DNA of 64,000 nucleotides from Nakamurella flava. GTDB taxonomy: Bacteria; Actinomycetota; Actinomycetes; Mycobacteriales; Nakamurellaceae. The notes under the pieces were generated by a model, which did no database searches, had not been told where the DNA came from, and saw only the letters and a list, made by a program, of their open reading frames with translations. The stretch is from NCBI RefSeq assembly GCF_005298075.1, contig NZ_SZZH01000001.1, positions 2,294,001-2,358,000 of the forward strand, written 5' to 3'. Within the stretch, counting starts at the first letter, position 1, and each line of letters begins with the position of its first letter. Made by a program: the position numbers and the translations under genes. Of this stretch, positions 46,295 through 55,702 are shown in pieces.

Positions 46295-46591
46295 ATGACC
46301 GAGGCAACGACCACCGTGCCATCGGATGGGGCTGCGGCAGTGACCCGGGTGGAGGTGCGCCTGTTCGCCGCGGCCCGGGCCGCGGCCCAGACCTCCGCCA
46401 CGACGATCGAGGTGCCGGGGGACGCGACCGTCGCGCACGTCCTGGATGCGGCGACTGCTCGGCATCCCGGATTGGCGGCCGTCCTGCCCCGGTGCAGCTA
46501 CCTGCTGGACCAGGTCGCGGTGCACGGCCGGGAGACACCGATCGGGTCGGCCACCACGCTCGACGTGCTGCCGCCGTTCGCCGGCGGCTGA
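46295..46591 (+). CDS. moaD: Molybdopterin synthase small subunit (sulfur carrier)
   Basis: 98 residues, ubiquitin-like beta-grasp fold (RVEVRLFAAARAAAQTSATTIEV, TVAHVLDAATARHPGLAAVLPRCSYLLDQVAV) ending in the Gly-Gly tail (LPPFAGG) that carries the thiocarboxylate sulfur. Partner of MoaE at 52773. About 16 extra residues precede the domain. Cotranscribed with moaA. Confidence 0.93.
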   Translation: MTEATTTVPSDGAAAVTRVEVRLFAAARAAAQTSATTIEVPGDATVAHVLDAATARHPGLAAVLPRCSYLLDQVAVHGRETPIGSATTLDVLPPFAGG

Positions 46592-46776
46592 TCCCCGGGG
46601 CGCCGCCCAGGATTCGGCACCCCGCGCACGGGAAATTGCGCAGGTCAGCAGCACACGGCCGGTCAGGCGTGTCTGTCACCGATGTATCCGGGCCGGGCGA
46701 TAGCGTCTCGAACTGGTTGCTGCCCGTCACGGCCCGGCGGGAGCGGCCGTTGACCAGCACAGACCAGGAGGACTCC

Positions 46777-48312
46777 ATGTCCCATCCGTCTTCCGGCTCG
46801 GACTCGCCGGAATCGACGAACGATCGGCCCACCGGCGCAGCGGACGCGTCGTCCGGCTCGTCCGCCGGCGCGCCCGGTTCGTCGTTCACCACGTCGGACC
46901 AGCAGGGCGCCCCGTCCGGCTGGGACACCCCGTCCGATGACGCGGCGGCAACCCGCACCTACCAGGCGCCGTCTCCCGGTGACTCCGGTTCCTACGGACC
47001 CCCCGCCGGCTACACCCCTTCGTCGTCGCAGCCGACCCAGTACGGTCCTCCACCCGGATCGAGCCCGTACGGCGCCCCGCAGGGTGGGCAGTACGGCGCC
47101 CCGCAGGGTGGGCAGTACGGGTCTGCGCAGTACGGCGCTCCGCAGGGCAATCAGCCGTCCCAGTACGGTGCGCCACAGACTGACCAGGACCCGCAGTACG
47201 GCGCTCCGCAGAGCGGGCAGGCGCCCCAGTACGGCGCTCCGCAGAGCGGGCAGGCGCCCCAGTACGGCGCCCCCCAGGGCGACCAGGCACCGCAGTACGG
47301 GGCCCCGCAGAGCGGGCAGGCGCCCCAGTACGGCGCCCCCCAGGGCGGCGACCAGGCACCGCAGTACGGTGCCCCGCAGAGCGGACAGACCACCCAGTAC
47401 GGCGCCCCCCAGACCGGGCAGTACGGCGCGCCGTCGTCCGACCAGGGCCAGTACGGCGCTCCACAGTCGGGCGGGCAGTACGGCCAGTACGGAGCCCCGC
47501 AGGGCGGCCAGTACGGCGCGCCCCCACAGGGCGGTCAGTACGGCCAGTACGGAGCCCCGCAGGGCGGCCAGTACGGCGCACCCCCACAGGGCGGGCAGTA
47601 CGGCCAGTACGGAGCCCCGCAGGGCGGCCTATACGGCGCACCCCCACAGGGCGGGCAGTACGGCCAGTACGGTGCGCCCCAGCAGGGCCAGTACGGCGCT
47701 CCGCAGCCGGGCTACGGTCCGCCCGCCGGCTACGGCGCCCCCGGACAGATGCCGTCCTACGGCGCACCCGGCCAAGCCCCCCAGCCGCAGTACGGTGCCC
47801 CCGGTTATGCCCCGCAGGGGCAGTACCCCACCCCGCCGCGAGCCGCCAGCTTCGACCCGTCGAAGGTCACGATCGCGGGCTGGGGTGTGCTGGGCGCCGC
47901 CGCCCTGACGCTGATCGTCAGCTTCTTCCCGTTCTGGTCGGCGAGCTTCGGCTTCATCTCGGTGTCGCTGAACGCGTGGAACCTGTGGTGGTGGTTGCCC
48001 ATCCTGCTTGCGGTCGCGGTCGGGGTCATCTATCTCCTGCAGCAGATCGGCATCGTCCGGCCGGGCCAGGTGCGACCGGACTGGCTGGTCTACGGGGCAG
48101 CCGCGTCGTTCGTCCTGACGGTCATCGTGCTGATCCAGACGTTCCTCAATCGCGGCGCGTCCTACGGGTTCGATTCGGCGACCGCCTCCGCCGGCCCGAG
48201 CCTGGGCGTCTGGTTGGCCCTGCTGACCACGGCGGCGCTGACCTACTTCACCGCGCTCACCGCGCAGAGCGCCGGCGCCAAGCTGCCCATCAAGGTCCCC
48301 GGACCCCGATGA
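46777..48312 (+). CDS. YGAP-repeat disordered protein with four C-terminal membrane helices
   Basis: 511 residues. Residues 1-~95 are Ser/Asp-rich. About 95-345 contain roughly two dozen YGAP motifs in the forms QYGAPQSGQAP, QYGAPQGGQ and QYGAPPQGGQ, a Tyr/Gln/Gly/Pro low-complexity sequence. Four helices follow (GVLGAAALTLIVSFFPFW, WWWLPILLAVAVGVIYLLQ, WLVYGAAASFVLTVIVLIQ, LGVWLALLTTAALTYFTAL). Function unknown. The domain order resembles actinobacterial proteins with a sticky cytoplasmic arm. GGAGGA precedes ATG 46777, and TAGCGT at about 46700 is a -10 candidate. Followed by a strong terminator. Confidence 0.88.
   Translation: MSHPSSGSDSPESTNDRPTGAADASSGSSAGAPGSSFTTSDQQGAPSGWDTPSDDAAATRTYQAPSPGDSGSYGPPAGYTPSSSQPTQYGPPPGSSPYGAPQGGQYGAPQGGQYGSAQYGAPQGNQPSQYGAPQTDQDPQYGAPQSGQAPQYGAPQSGQAPQYGAPQGDQAPQYGAPQSGQAPQYGAPQGGDQAPQYGAPQSGQTTQYGAPQTGQYGAPSSDQGQYGAPQSGGQYGQYGAPQGGQYGAPPQGGQYGQYGAPQGGQYGAPPQGGQYGQYGAPQGGLYGAPPQGGQYGQYGAPQQGQYGAPQPGYGPPAGYGAPGQMPSYGAPGQAPQPQYGAPGYAPQGQYPTPPRAASFDPSKVTIAGWGVLGAAALTLIVSFFPFWSASFGFISVSLNAWNLWWWLPILLAVAVGVIYLLQQIGIVRPGQVRPDWLVYGAAASFVLTVIVLIQTFLNRGASYGFDSATASAGPSLGVWLALLTTAALTYFTALTAQSAGAKLPIKVPGPR
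47471..47672 (+). repeat. 60-bp coding minisatellite in the YGAP protein gene
   Basis: A 60-base unit (CAGTACGGCCAGTACGGAGC plus CCCGCAGGGCGGCCAGTACG and 20 more bases) is repeated just over three times with a handful of differences, nested in a looser array of shorter TACGGCGC repeats from about 47070 to 47800. Unit length is a multiple of three, so copy changes keep the frame. Confidence 0.88.
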
Positions 48313-48329
48313 GCTGACCGGCACGCAGC

Positions 48330-48366
48330 ACGATGGCCTCGACCCGATCCGGGTCGGGGCCATCGT
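48330..48366 (+). terminator. 17-bp terminator hairpin after the YGAP protein gene
   Basis: ACGATGGCCTCGACCCG (48330-48346) pairs with CGGGTCGGGGCCATCGT (48350-48366) with one T-G pair and an ATC loop. Confidence 0.85.
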
Positions 48367-48507
48367 CGTTCCCAGCCCTGGTTCGCCGTCGATGGCGGTT
48401 GCCCACAGCGGACACCGAAGGCAGGGCACCGCCTCGGGCCGACCGCTAGCCTTCGGGCGCCGGAACAACGGCAGCCTGAGTTGGCCCGAGCGGAAAGAGA
48501 CGCACCC

Positions 48508-49110
48508 GTGACCTACCCCTCCGACCCGCAGAACCCCCACTGGGCGGTCCCGAATCAGCAGTGGGGTCCGGCCCCGCAGCCGGGGTTCCCTCCGGCTCAG
48601 CCCGGTTGGGGCGGGCCGGTGATGCCGCCCGGACCGGCCGCCCCGACCGGGTGGATGAGCGGCCAGGCACCGGCCCCGCGCACCCCGTCGAACGCCGGGA
48701 TGGTCGCGGTCGCGCTGACCTACCTGACGGGCGTGTTGAGCGCCGGCTTCGCGACCGTCGCCTGCATCGCGCTGGTCTTCACCCAGGCTCTCGCGCGGGA
48801 ATTCGACGGGTTGTCCTCTGGCTTCTCGACCTCGAGCCGGGGCCTGGGCGAGACCGGCACGAACCTCGCGCTGAGCACCGTCCTGTTCCTCGTGGTGGCC
48901 GCGCTCTGCTTCATCGGTGCCGTCCGTCTGTCGACGGTGGGTTCGAGCGGGTGGGCCTACGCCGGCGTCATCACCTGCCTGGTCCTGATGCTTCTCGGAT
49001 CGATCGGCTCGAACGGCGGCGGTTGGCTCCTGCTGCTGGTGCTGGCCCCGCTGGGCGCCCTGGTCGCTCTGCTGGTCGCCCGTCAGGCCACCACCAACCC
49101 CGCCCGCTGA
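48508..49110 (+). CDS. Pro/Gln-rich membrane protein
   Basis: 200 residues. A disordered arm of ~65 residues (VPNQQWGPAPQPGFPPAQPG and similar) precedes three or four helices (AVALTYLTGVLSAGFATVACIALVF, ALSTVLFLVVAALCFIGAV, AYAGVITCLVLMLLG, WLLLLVLAPLGALVALLV). No named family. The same arm-plus-helices plan as its neighbour at 46777. GTG 48508 has GGAAAGAGA upstream; TTG 48481 is the alternative. TAGCCT at about 48448 is a likely -10. Closed by a 40-base palindrome. Confidence 0.78.
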   Translation: MTYPSDPQNPHWAVPNQQWGPAPQPGFPPAQPGWGGPVMPPGPAAPTGWMSGQAPAPRTPSNAGMVAVALTYLTGVLSAGFATVACIALVFTQALAREFDGLSSGFSTSSRGLGETGTNLALSTVLFLVVAALCFIGAVRLSTVGSSGWAYAGVITCLVLMLLGSIGSNGGGWLLLLVLAPLGALVALLVARQATTNPAR

Positions 49111-49142
49111 CCGCGGCCGGATCACCCTCAGTCCCCGCAACG

Positions 49143-49182
49143 CCGCAGGGCCCCGATCCGCATGCGGATCGGGGCCCTGCGG
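49143..49182. terminator. 40-base perfect palindrome, bidirectional terminator
   Basis: CCGCAGGGCCCCGATCCGCA (49143-49162) is followed immediately by its exact reverse complement (49163-49182), giving an 18-bp hairpin with a CATG loop on either strand. It lies between the convergent genes ending at 49110 and 49195. Confidence 0.92.
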
Positions 49183-49194
49183 TCACTCGGCAGG

Positions 49195-49380
49195 TCAGCG
49201 GCCGAAGACGTCCTTGGCGGTGTCCTTGACCTTCTCGCCGGTCTGCTTGGCGTTGGCCGAAGCCTGGTCAGCCTGGCCCTCGGCCTGCAGGTCGTGGTTG
49301 TCGGTGGCCTTGCCAGCGGCCTCCTTGGCCTTCCCGACGACGTTCTCGGCCGCGTTCGAGATCTTGTCTCCGATACCCAT
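49195..49380 (-). CDS. CsbD-like stress protein (internal start of the ABC-CsbD frame)
   Basis: 61 residues, very hydrophilic, helical: MGIGDKISNAAENVVGKAKE, then repeats of the KATDNxxLQAEGQADQ type and TGEKVKDTAKDVFGR, the CsbD pattern of Gram-positive general stress proteins. It has its own ATG (49380) and the near-perfect ribosome site GGGAGGAA six bases upstream. It lies in the same frame as the ABC exporter, whose frame continues into it without a stop. A free product from the internal start is therefore very likely. Confidence 0.85.
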   Translation of the reverse strand: MGIGDKISNAAENVVGKAKEAAGKATDNHDLQAEGQADQASANAKQTGEKVKDTAKDVFGR

Positions 49381-51408
49381 GGCGTTCCTCCCGTGGTGGT
49401 GGGCCGGGGCCGGCGGCTCCCGGAATGATCCGTACCTGCTGCCGGTACCCAGTGACGACGAATCCGACACGGTCCATTCCCGATCGGGCGCCCGCCCCTC
49501 GAACTGGGTGCGGTACAGCTCGGCGTACAGACCGCCCTGGGCGATGAGCTCGTCGTGGGTGCCGCGCTGCACGATGCGGCCCTCGTCGACCACCAGGATC
49601 TGGTCGGCGCTGCGGATCGTGGACAGCCGGTGGGCGATGACCAGCGAGGTCCGGCCGGTCAGGGCGGCGGCGAGCGCCTGCTGCACGGCCGCCTCGGATT
49701 CGCTGTCCAGGTGGGCGGTCGCCTCGTCGAGGATCACGACGGACGGCGCCTTGAGCAGCAGCCGGGCGATCGCCAACCGCTGCTTCTCCCCGCCGGACAG
49801 CCGGTGGCCCCGATCGCCGACGAGGGTGTCCAGGCCGCTGGGCATGGTCTGCACGAGGTCCCAGATGTGCGCGGCCCGCAGCGCCGCGATCAGGTCGTCG
49901 TCGGTGGCCTCCGGGCGGGCGTAGAGCAGGTTGTTGCGGATCGAGTCGTGGAACAGGTGGGCGTCCTGGGCGACCACCCCGACGGCGTCGCGTACGGACT
50001 GGATCGTGGCGTCGCGCAGGTCGATCCCGGCGATGCGGACCGCACCGGATTCCGGGTCGTAGATGCGGGGCACCAACTGCGAGATGGTGGTCTTACCGGC
50101 CCCGGACGGTCCGACCAGCGCGACGAGCTGGCCGGGGCGGGCGTGGAAGCTGACTCCGTGCAGCACCGGGTGGGCGGGCGCATGGTCCACCCCGTCGCCG
50201 GGACCGGAGCCGCCGTCACCGCGGCCCTGCAGCGAATCCAGGGACACCTCGTCCGCGGCCGGGTAGGCGAAGTGCACGTCGGAGAATTCGACGTCGGGCG
50301 CCCCGTCGGCCGGGCCACCGACGGGCAACGGCCGGGCTCCGGGGCGGTCGGTGATGAGCGGCGGGAGGTCGAGGATCTCGAAGACCCGCTCGAAGGACAC
50401 CAGCGCGCTCATGATGTCGACGCGCACGTTGGACAGCGCGGTGAGCGGCCCGTAGAGCCGGGCCAGCAGCAGGGCGAGCGCGACCACGGCGCCCGGTTCC
50501 AGGGAGCCGCCCAGGGCCAGTGCACCGCCCAGGCCGTAGGTCAGGGCGGTGGCCAGCGCGGCCACCAGGGAGAGGGCGACGAGGAACACCTGCCCGTACA
50601 TGGCGGTGGTGACGCCGATGTCGCGGACCCGCCCGGCGCGGTCGGCGAAGGCCGCGGCCTCCCGTTCGGGGCGGCCGAACAGCTGGACCAGCAGGGCTCC
50701 GGAGACGTTGAACCGTTCCACGGTGGTGGTGCTCATGGCCGAGCTGAGGTCGTACCGCTCCCGGGTGAGGGCCTGCAGTCGGCGCCCGACGCGACGGGCC
50801 GGGAGGACGAAGACCGGTAGCAGCAGCAGCGAGATGAGGGTGATCTGCCAGGACAGGGTGAACATGACGGCGGCGGTGAGGACGAGGGCGATCACGTTGG
50901 TGACGACCCCGGACAGCGTCGAGGTGAACGCCTGCTGGGCTCCGATGATGTCGCTGGTGAAGCGGCTGTTCAGCGCCCCGGTCTGGGTGCGGGTGAAAAA
51001 CGCCAGCGACATCCGTTGCACGTGCTCGAACACGGTGGTGCGCAGGTCGAAGATCAGCCCTTCACCGATGCGGGCCGAGTACCACCGTTCCCCCAGCGAC
51101 AGTGCGGCGTCCAGGACGGCCAGGCCGGCGATGATCGCGACGACGACGGCCAGGGTGCGACCGGTGCCGCCGGAGGTGATGACGTTGACGACCTCGCCGG
51201 CCAGCAGCGGGGTGGCCACCCCGATCCCGGCCGAGAGCACGGTCATCAGCAGGAACGCGGTGAGTTCCCGTCGGTAGGGGCGGGCGAAGGCAAGTACCCG
51301 ACGCACCGTTCCCGGGGCCAGCCGGTGCCGGACGACCCCGCTGTCCTGCCGGGCCATCCGCCAGGCGGACATCCCGCCACCGGGCGCGCCCATGCGGGCT
51401 CCGGACAT
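49195..51408 (-). CDS. ABC exporter (permease-ATPase) read in frame into CsbD
   Basis: 737 residues in one frame. Six-helix exporter domain (about 40-330), then the ATPase domain with Walker A GPSGAGKT, signature LSGGEKQR, Walker B VVILDEATAHLD and switch His in IAHRLST. It resembles MsbA/LmrA-type multidrug or lipid exporters and has an unusual acidic Gly-rich loop in the ATPase (SLQGRGDGGSGPGDGVDHAP). After the ATPase a 35-residue linker (DSSSLGTGSRYGSFREPP, HHHGRN) leads to CsbD from residue 677. There is no stop between them. GGGAGGA precedes ATG 51408. A lost stop codon in a two-gene operon is the simplest explanation. Confidence 0.88.
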   Translation of the reverse strand: MSGARMGAPGGGMSAWRMARQDSGVVRHRLAPGTVRRVLAFARPYRRELTAFLLMTVLSAGIGVATPLLAGEVVNVITSGGTGRTLAVVVAIIAGLAVLDAALSLGERWYSARIGEGLIFDLRTTVFEHVQRMSLAFFTRTQTGALNSRFTSDIIGAQQAFTSTLSGVVTNVIALVLTAAVMFTLSWQITLISLLLLPVFVLPARRVGRRLQALTRERYDLSSAMSTTTVERFNVSGALLVQLFGRPEREAAAFADRAGRVRDIGVTTAMYGQVFLVALSLVAALATALTYGLGGALALGGSLEPGAVVALALLLARLYGPLTALSNVRVDIMSALVSFERVFEILDLPPLITDRPGARPLPVGGPADGAPDVEFSDVHFAYPAADEVSLDSLQGRGDGGSGPGDGVDHAPAHPVLHGVSFHARPGQLVALVGPSGAGKTTISQLVPRIYDPESGAVRIAGIDLRDATIQSVRDAVGVVAQDAHLFHDSIRNNLLYARPEATDDDLIAALRAAHIWDLVQTMPSGLDTLVGDRGHRLSGGEKQRLAIARLLLKAPSVVILDEATAHLDSESEAAVQQALAAALTGRTSLVIAHRLSTIRSADQILVVDEGRIVQRGTHDELIAQGGLYAELYRTQFEGRAPDREWTVSDSSSLGTGSRYGSFREPPAPAHHHGRNAMGIGDKISNAAENVVGKAKEAAGKATDNHDLQAEGQADQASANAKQTGEKVKDTAKDVFGR

Positions 51409-51544
51409 CGTGATCCTCCCGTCCGGGCCCGACGACGACGGGACCCGACAGCGGCCAACGCGGCCCGCTTGCTTCAGCTTCCCCCGGCGGGCCCCTCTGC
51501 GCCCTGGGCGTAACCCGAACCGGGTCCTCGGCCCGTGAGCGGCC

Positions 51545-52384
51545 TCAGTGGGCCGAGCGTGGCCAGCCCGCGGCGGCCGCCCGGGCGGCGATGGTGAGCA
51601 CCACGATGACGACGGCGACGATGAGCGCGGCGATGGCGGTGGTCAGCGATTCGGGTGCGCCGGAGAGCCGCCCGACGGCGATCCAGGCGACGCCCCAGGC
51701 CATGGCGGCGCCGATGGCGAGGTTGCCGCGGCTGGCGCGGAGCAGCAGGAACGCGATCAGCGCGGCGACCACCAGCACCGCGGCGGCGATGACCTCACCG
51801 GCGAAGCCCTCGACGCGAATGCCCTCGGCGACCAGGAACGCGGTCACGTTGGCGCAGACGGCCACGCTCACCCAGCCGACGTACAGGCCGAGGGTGCCGT
51901 CGACGACGATCGTCTCGAGCAGGCCCGAGGAGGGGGTGCGGGCGAGCTCGCGGATGATCAGGCCGAGGACCAGGACTAGGGCGGCGATGACGACGACGCT
52001 CAGCCAGAGCGGCGCGAAGCTGACGACCAGCAGCCACCCGGCGTTGAGCAGCATGGAGGCGGCGACGAGCCAGCCGATGCGGCGCTGCCGTTCGGCCGCC
52101 CGCTGCGACGGCAGCCACTGGAACAGGGTGTAGGCGGCCAGCCCCAGGTAGATCACGGACCAGATGGAGAACGCGGGGCCGGCCGGGGCCAGCAGGGTGG
52201 CGTCGGCGGACAACGCCCCGCCGGCGGTCTGGTTGACGGCCTGGCCCCCGAAGACGCCGACCCCGAGCAGGGTGCCGAGGACGCACAGCACCTCGCTCAC
52301 CGTCACGGTGATCAGACGGGCGCGGTCGCGGGGTTCCAGCGCGGCGGAGCGGGTGGCGGCGGGGGTGGGGGTGTTGACGGCCAT
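51545..52384 (-). CDS. TspO/MBR-like tryptophan-rich membrane protein
   Basis: 279 residues with about seven membrane helices. PAGPAFSIWSVIYLGLAAYTLFQWLPS and LLNAGWLLVVSFAPLWLS, GLYVGWVSVAVCANVTAFLV match the TspO-like tryptophan-rich sensory family. It is longer than classical TspO (five helices, ~160 residues), as in the actinobacterial branch. Ligands of TspO are porphyrins and similar compounds; here unknown. AGAAGG precedes ATG 52384. A palindrome lies 19-30 bases upstream. Confidence 0.82.
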   Translation of the reverse strand: MAVNTPTPAATRSAALEPRDRARLITVTVSEVLCVLGTLLGVGVFGGQAVNQTAGGALSADATLLAPAGPAFSIWSVIYLGLAAYTLFQWLPSQRAAERQRRIGWLVAASMLLNAGWLLVVSFAPLWLSVVVIAALVLVLGLIIRELARTPSSGLLETIVVDGTLGLYVGWVSVAVCANVTAFLVAEGIRVEGFAGEVIAAAVLVVAALIAFLLLRASRGNLAIGAAMAWGVAWIAVGRLSGAPESLTTAIAALIVAVVIVVLTIAARAAAAGWPRSAH

Positions 52385-52402
52385 GCCTTCTGGGTTACCC
52401 CC

Positions 52403-52414
52403 TCAGCATGCTGA
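52403..52414. promoter_or_regulatory. TCAGCATGCTGA palindrome upstream of the TspO-like gene
   Basis: A perfect 12-base palindrome 19 bases before the start codon, between the TspO-like gene and the 3' end of the GNAT gene. Position suits an operator. Confidence 0.45.
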
Positions 52415-52452
52415 CTAATCTACCGTGACCGGACCGACACCCTGCGGCGCGA

Positions 52453-52776
52453 TCACAGACCGAACCGTTCCCGCCGGTCCTCCGGCACCAGCCGGACCAG
52501 ATCGGGGTGCCGCTGCACGTACTTCAGGACGAACGGACAGAACGGCAGGATCTGCTGGCCCCGCTCGTCGACGGCGGCCAGGGCCCGGCCGACGAGGGTG
52601 CCGCCGAGACCGCGCCCGCCGTAGGCCGGGTCGATCTCGGTGTGCGGGAAGGACAGCAGCCCGTCACCCCGGTCCTGGTACTCGGTGAACCCGGCCAGTG
52701 CCCCGTCGACCAGGATCTCGAAGCGGGAGCGCTCCGTCGCGTCGACGACCTCGATGTCCGATGCGGGGGCGCTCAC
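52453..52776 (-). CDS. GNAT-type N-acetyltransferase (YjdJ-like)
   Basis: 107 residues. Short acetyltransferase of the PF14542 type: SRFEILVDGALAGFTEYQDRG, SFPHTEIDPAYGGRGLGGTLVGRAL with the acetyl-CoA site, then LPFCPFVLKYVQRHPD. Such proteins acetylate unknown amines. The GTG at 52776 overlaps the moaE stop by four bases, making it the last gene of the malic enzyme-moa operon. Confidence 0.88.
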   Translation of the reverse strand: MSAPASDIEVVDATERSRFEILVDGALAGFTEYQDRGDGLLSFPHTEIDPAYGGRGLGGTLVGRALAAVDERGQQILPFCPFVLKYVQRHPDLVRLVPEDRRERFGL

Positions 52777-53198
52777 GCCGAGTTCACCCACTCGTCGGTG
52801 CCGTCGGCGAAGACCTGACGCTTCCAGATCGGGATGCGGGCCTTGACCTCGTCGACCAGGTCACCGCAGGCGGCGAACGCCTCGCCCCGGTGTTCGGCGG
52901 ACACCGCGGCGGCCAGCGCCACGTCCCCGATCCGCAGTGCTCCCGTCCGGTGCGAGACGGCGACCGCGACGACGCCGTCCCGGGCGGCGATCTCCCGGGC
53001 CACCTCGAGCAGCAGGGCGGCGGCGGTCTCGTGGGCCTCGTACTCCAGGGCGACGACCGCGCGGCCCCCGTCGTGGTCGCGGATCATGCCGTTGAAGGTC
53101 ACCGCGGCGCCGCTGCGCGCGTGCTCCACGGCGACCAGGTGGGCCGACATGCTGATCGGGTCACCGGTCACCCGGGCCAGGGTCACACGTCCGGCCAT
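52773..53198 (-). CDS. moaE: Molybdopterin synthase catalytic subunit
   Basis: 141 residues. Converts cyclic pyranopterin monophosphate to molybdopterin with two MoaD thiocarboxylates. GAAVTFNGMIRDHDGG, ALEYEAHETAA, VAVSHRTGALRIGD and the catalytic-site motif KARIPIWKRQVFADGTDEWVN are intact. ATG 53198 shares one base with the mog stop. Both partners, MoaD (46295) and MoaE, are in this window. Confidence 0.95.
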   Translation of the reverse strand: MAGRVTLARVTGDPISMSAHLVAVEHARSGAAVTFNGMIRDHDGGRAVVALEYEAHETAAALLLEVAREIAARDGVVAVAVSHRTGALRIGDVALAAAVSAEHRGEAFAACGDLVDEVKARIPIWKRQVFADGTDEWVNSA

Positions 53199-53722
53199 CA
53201 GGCATCCTCCGAGCGGTCCGTCGCGGGGCCGCTGCCCCCCGAGCTGGGGTGGTCGCCGCCGCGGAGCTGGTCCAGGGCATGCGCGAGCACCGTATCCAGG
53301 ACGGCAAGTCCGTCGCGAACTCCGCCGGTCGAACCGGGCAGGTTCACCACGAGGGTGCGGCCGGCGACGCCCACCAGGCCCCGGGAGAGCACCGCGGTCG
53401 AGACCCCGGCCTGCGCGCCGGCCCGGCGGATGGCCTCGGCCAGCCCGGGGATCTCGTAGTCGAGGATCGCGGCCGTGGCCTGCGGGGTGGCGTCGGTCGG
53501 CGAGATGCCGGTGCCGCCGGAGGTGATCACCAGGTCGGACCCCAGCGCCCCGTTGATGGCCCACCCGATGCTGCGGTCGGCGACCACCACCGGTTCCGGG
53601 ACGTCGAACCCGCGGTCGAGCAGCCACTGGCGGATCACCGGGCCGGTGCGGTCGGCGTAGATCCCGCCGGCCGCCCGGGTCGAGGCGATGACGACCACGG
53701 CGGTCCGGCCCGCCGCGGTCAC
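53198..53722 (-). CDS. mog: Molybdopterin adenylyltransferase (MogA/MoaB type)
   Basis: 174 residues. Activates molybdopterin with AMP before metal insertion. Seen: [21 protein letters not shown] (molybdopterin-binding loop), [21 protein letters not shown]. The last ~20 residues are a disordered tail. GTG 53722 overlaps the moaC stop by four bases. The naming between Mog and MoaB depends on convention. Confidence 0.93.
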   Translation of the reverse strand: MTAAGRTAVVVIASTRAAGGIYADRTGPVIRQWLLDRGFDVPEPVVVADRSIGWAINGALGSDLVITSGGTGISPTDATPQATAAILDYEIPGLAEAIRRAGAQAGVSTAVLSRGLVGVAGRTLVVNLPGSTGGVRDGLAVLDTVLAHALDQLRGGDHPSSGGSGPATDRSEDA

Positions 53723-54206
53723 CGGTCCCCCGGCCGGGTCCAGCTGCCGGTCTTGCCGCCGTCCTTGCGGTCCACCCGGATCGCGTCGAGGACGGCGGCC
53801 GGGTCAACGGCCTTGATCATGTCGTGCAGGGTGAGCCCGGCGACGGCGACGGCGGTCAGGGCCTCCATCTCGACGCCGGTGCGGTCGGTGGTCCGCACCG
53901 TGGCGGTGATCGCGACCTCCGTCTCCTGCAGTGTCAGGTCGAGGGTGACCCCGGAGACGGCGATCGGATGGCAGAGCGGGATCAGGTCGGGAGTCCGCTT
54001 CACGCCCATGATCCCGGCGATGCGGGCGGTGGCCAGCGCGTCGCCCTTGGGCAGACCGTCCCGGCGCAGCAGGCCGACCACCTCGGCCGTCGTGCGGACC
54101 ACCCCGGTGGCGACCGCGGTGCGGGAGGTCGGCTGCTTGTCGGAGACGTCCACCATCCGGGCGGCCCCGTGGGCGTCGGTGTGGCTCAGCTCGCTGTTCG
54201 TCGCGC

Positions 54207-54210
<4 letters not shown>
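53719..54210 (-). CDS. moaC: Cyclic pyranopterin monophosphate synthase
   Basis: 163 residues. Second enzyme of molybdopterin synthesis after Moa[39 protein letters not shown] and [29 protein letters not shown] are the family's conserved blocks, with the catalytic Lys in GVKRT and [12 protein letters not shown] 54210 overlaps the malic enzyme stop by four bases. Confidence 0.95.
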
Positions 54211-55652
<1,442 letters not shown>

Positions 55653-55702
55653 CGCGCTGCTCCTTCGCGGGCGGTGGCCCGCGGCTCGGGGGTGAGGCCG
55701 GG

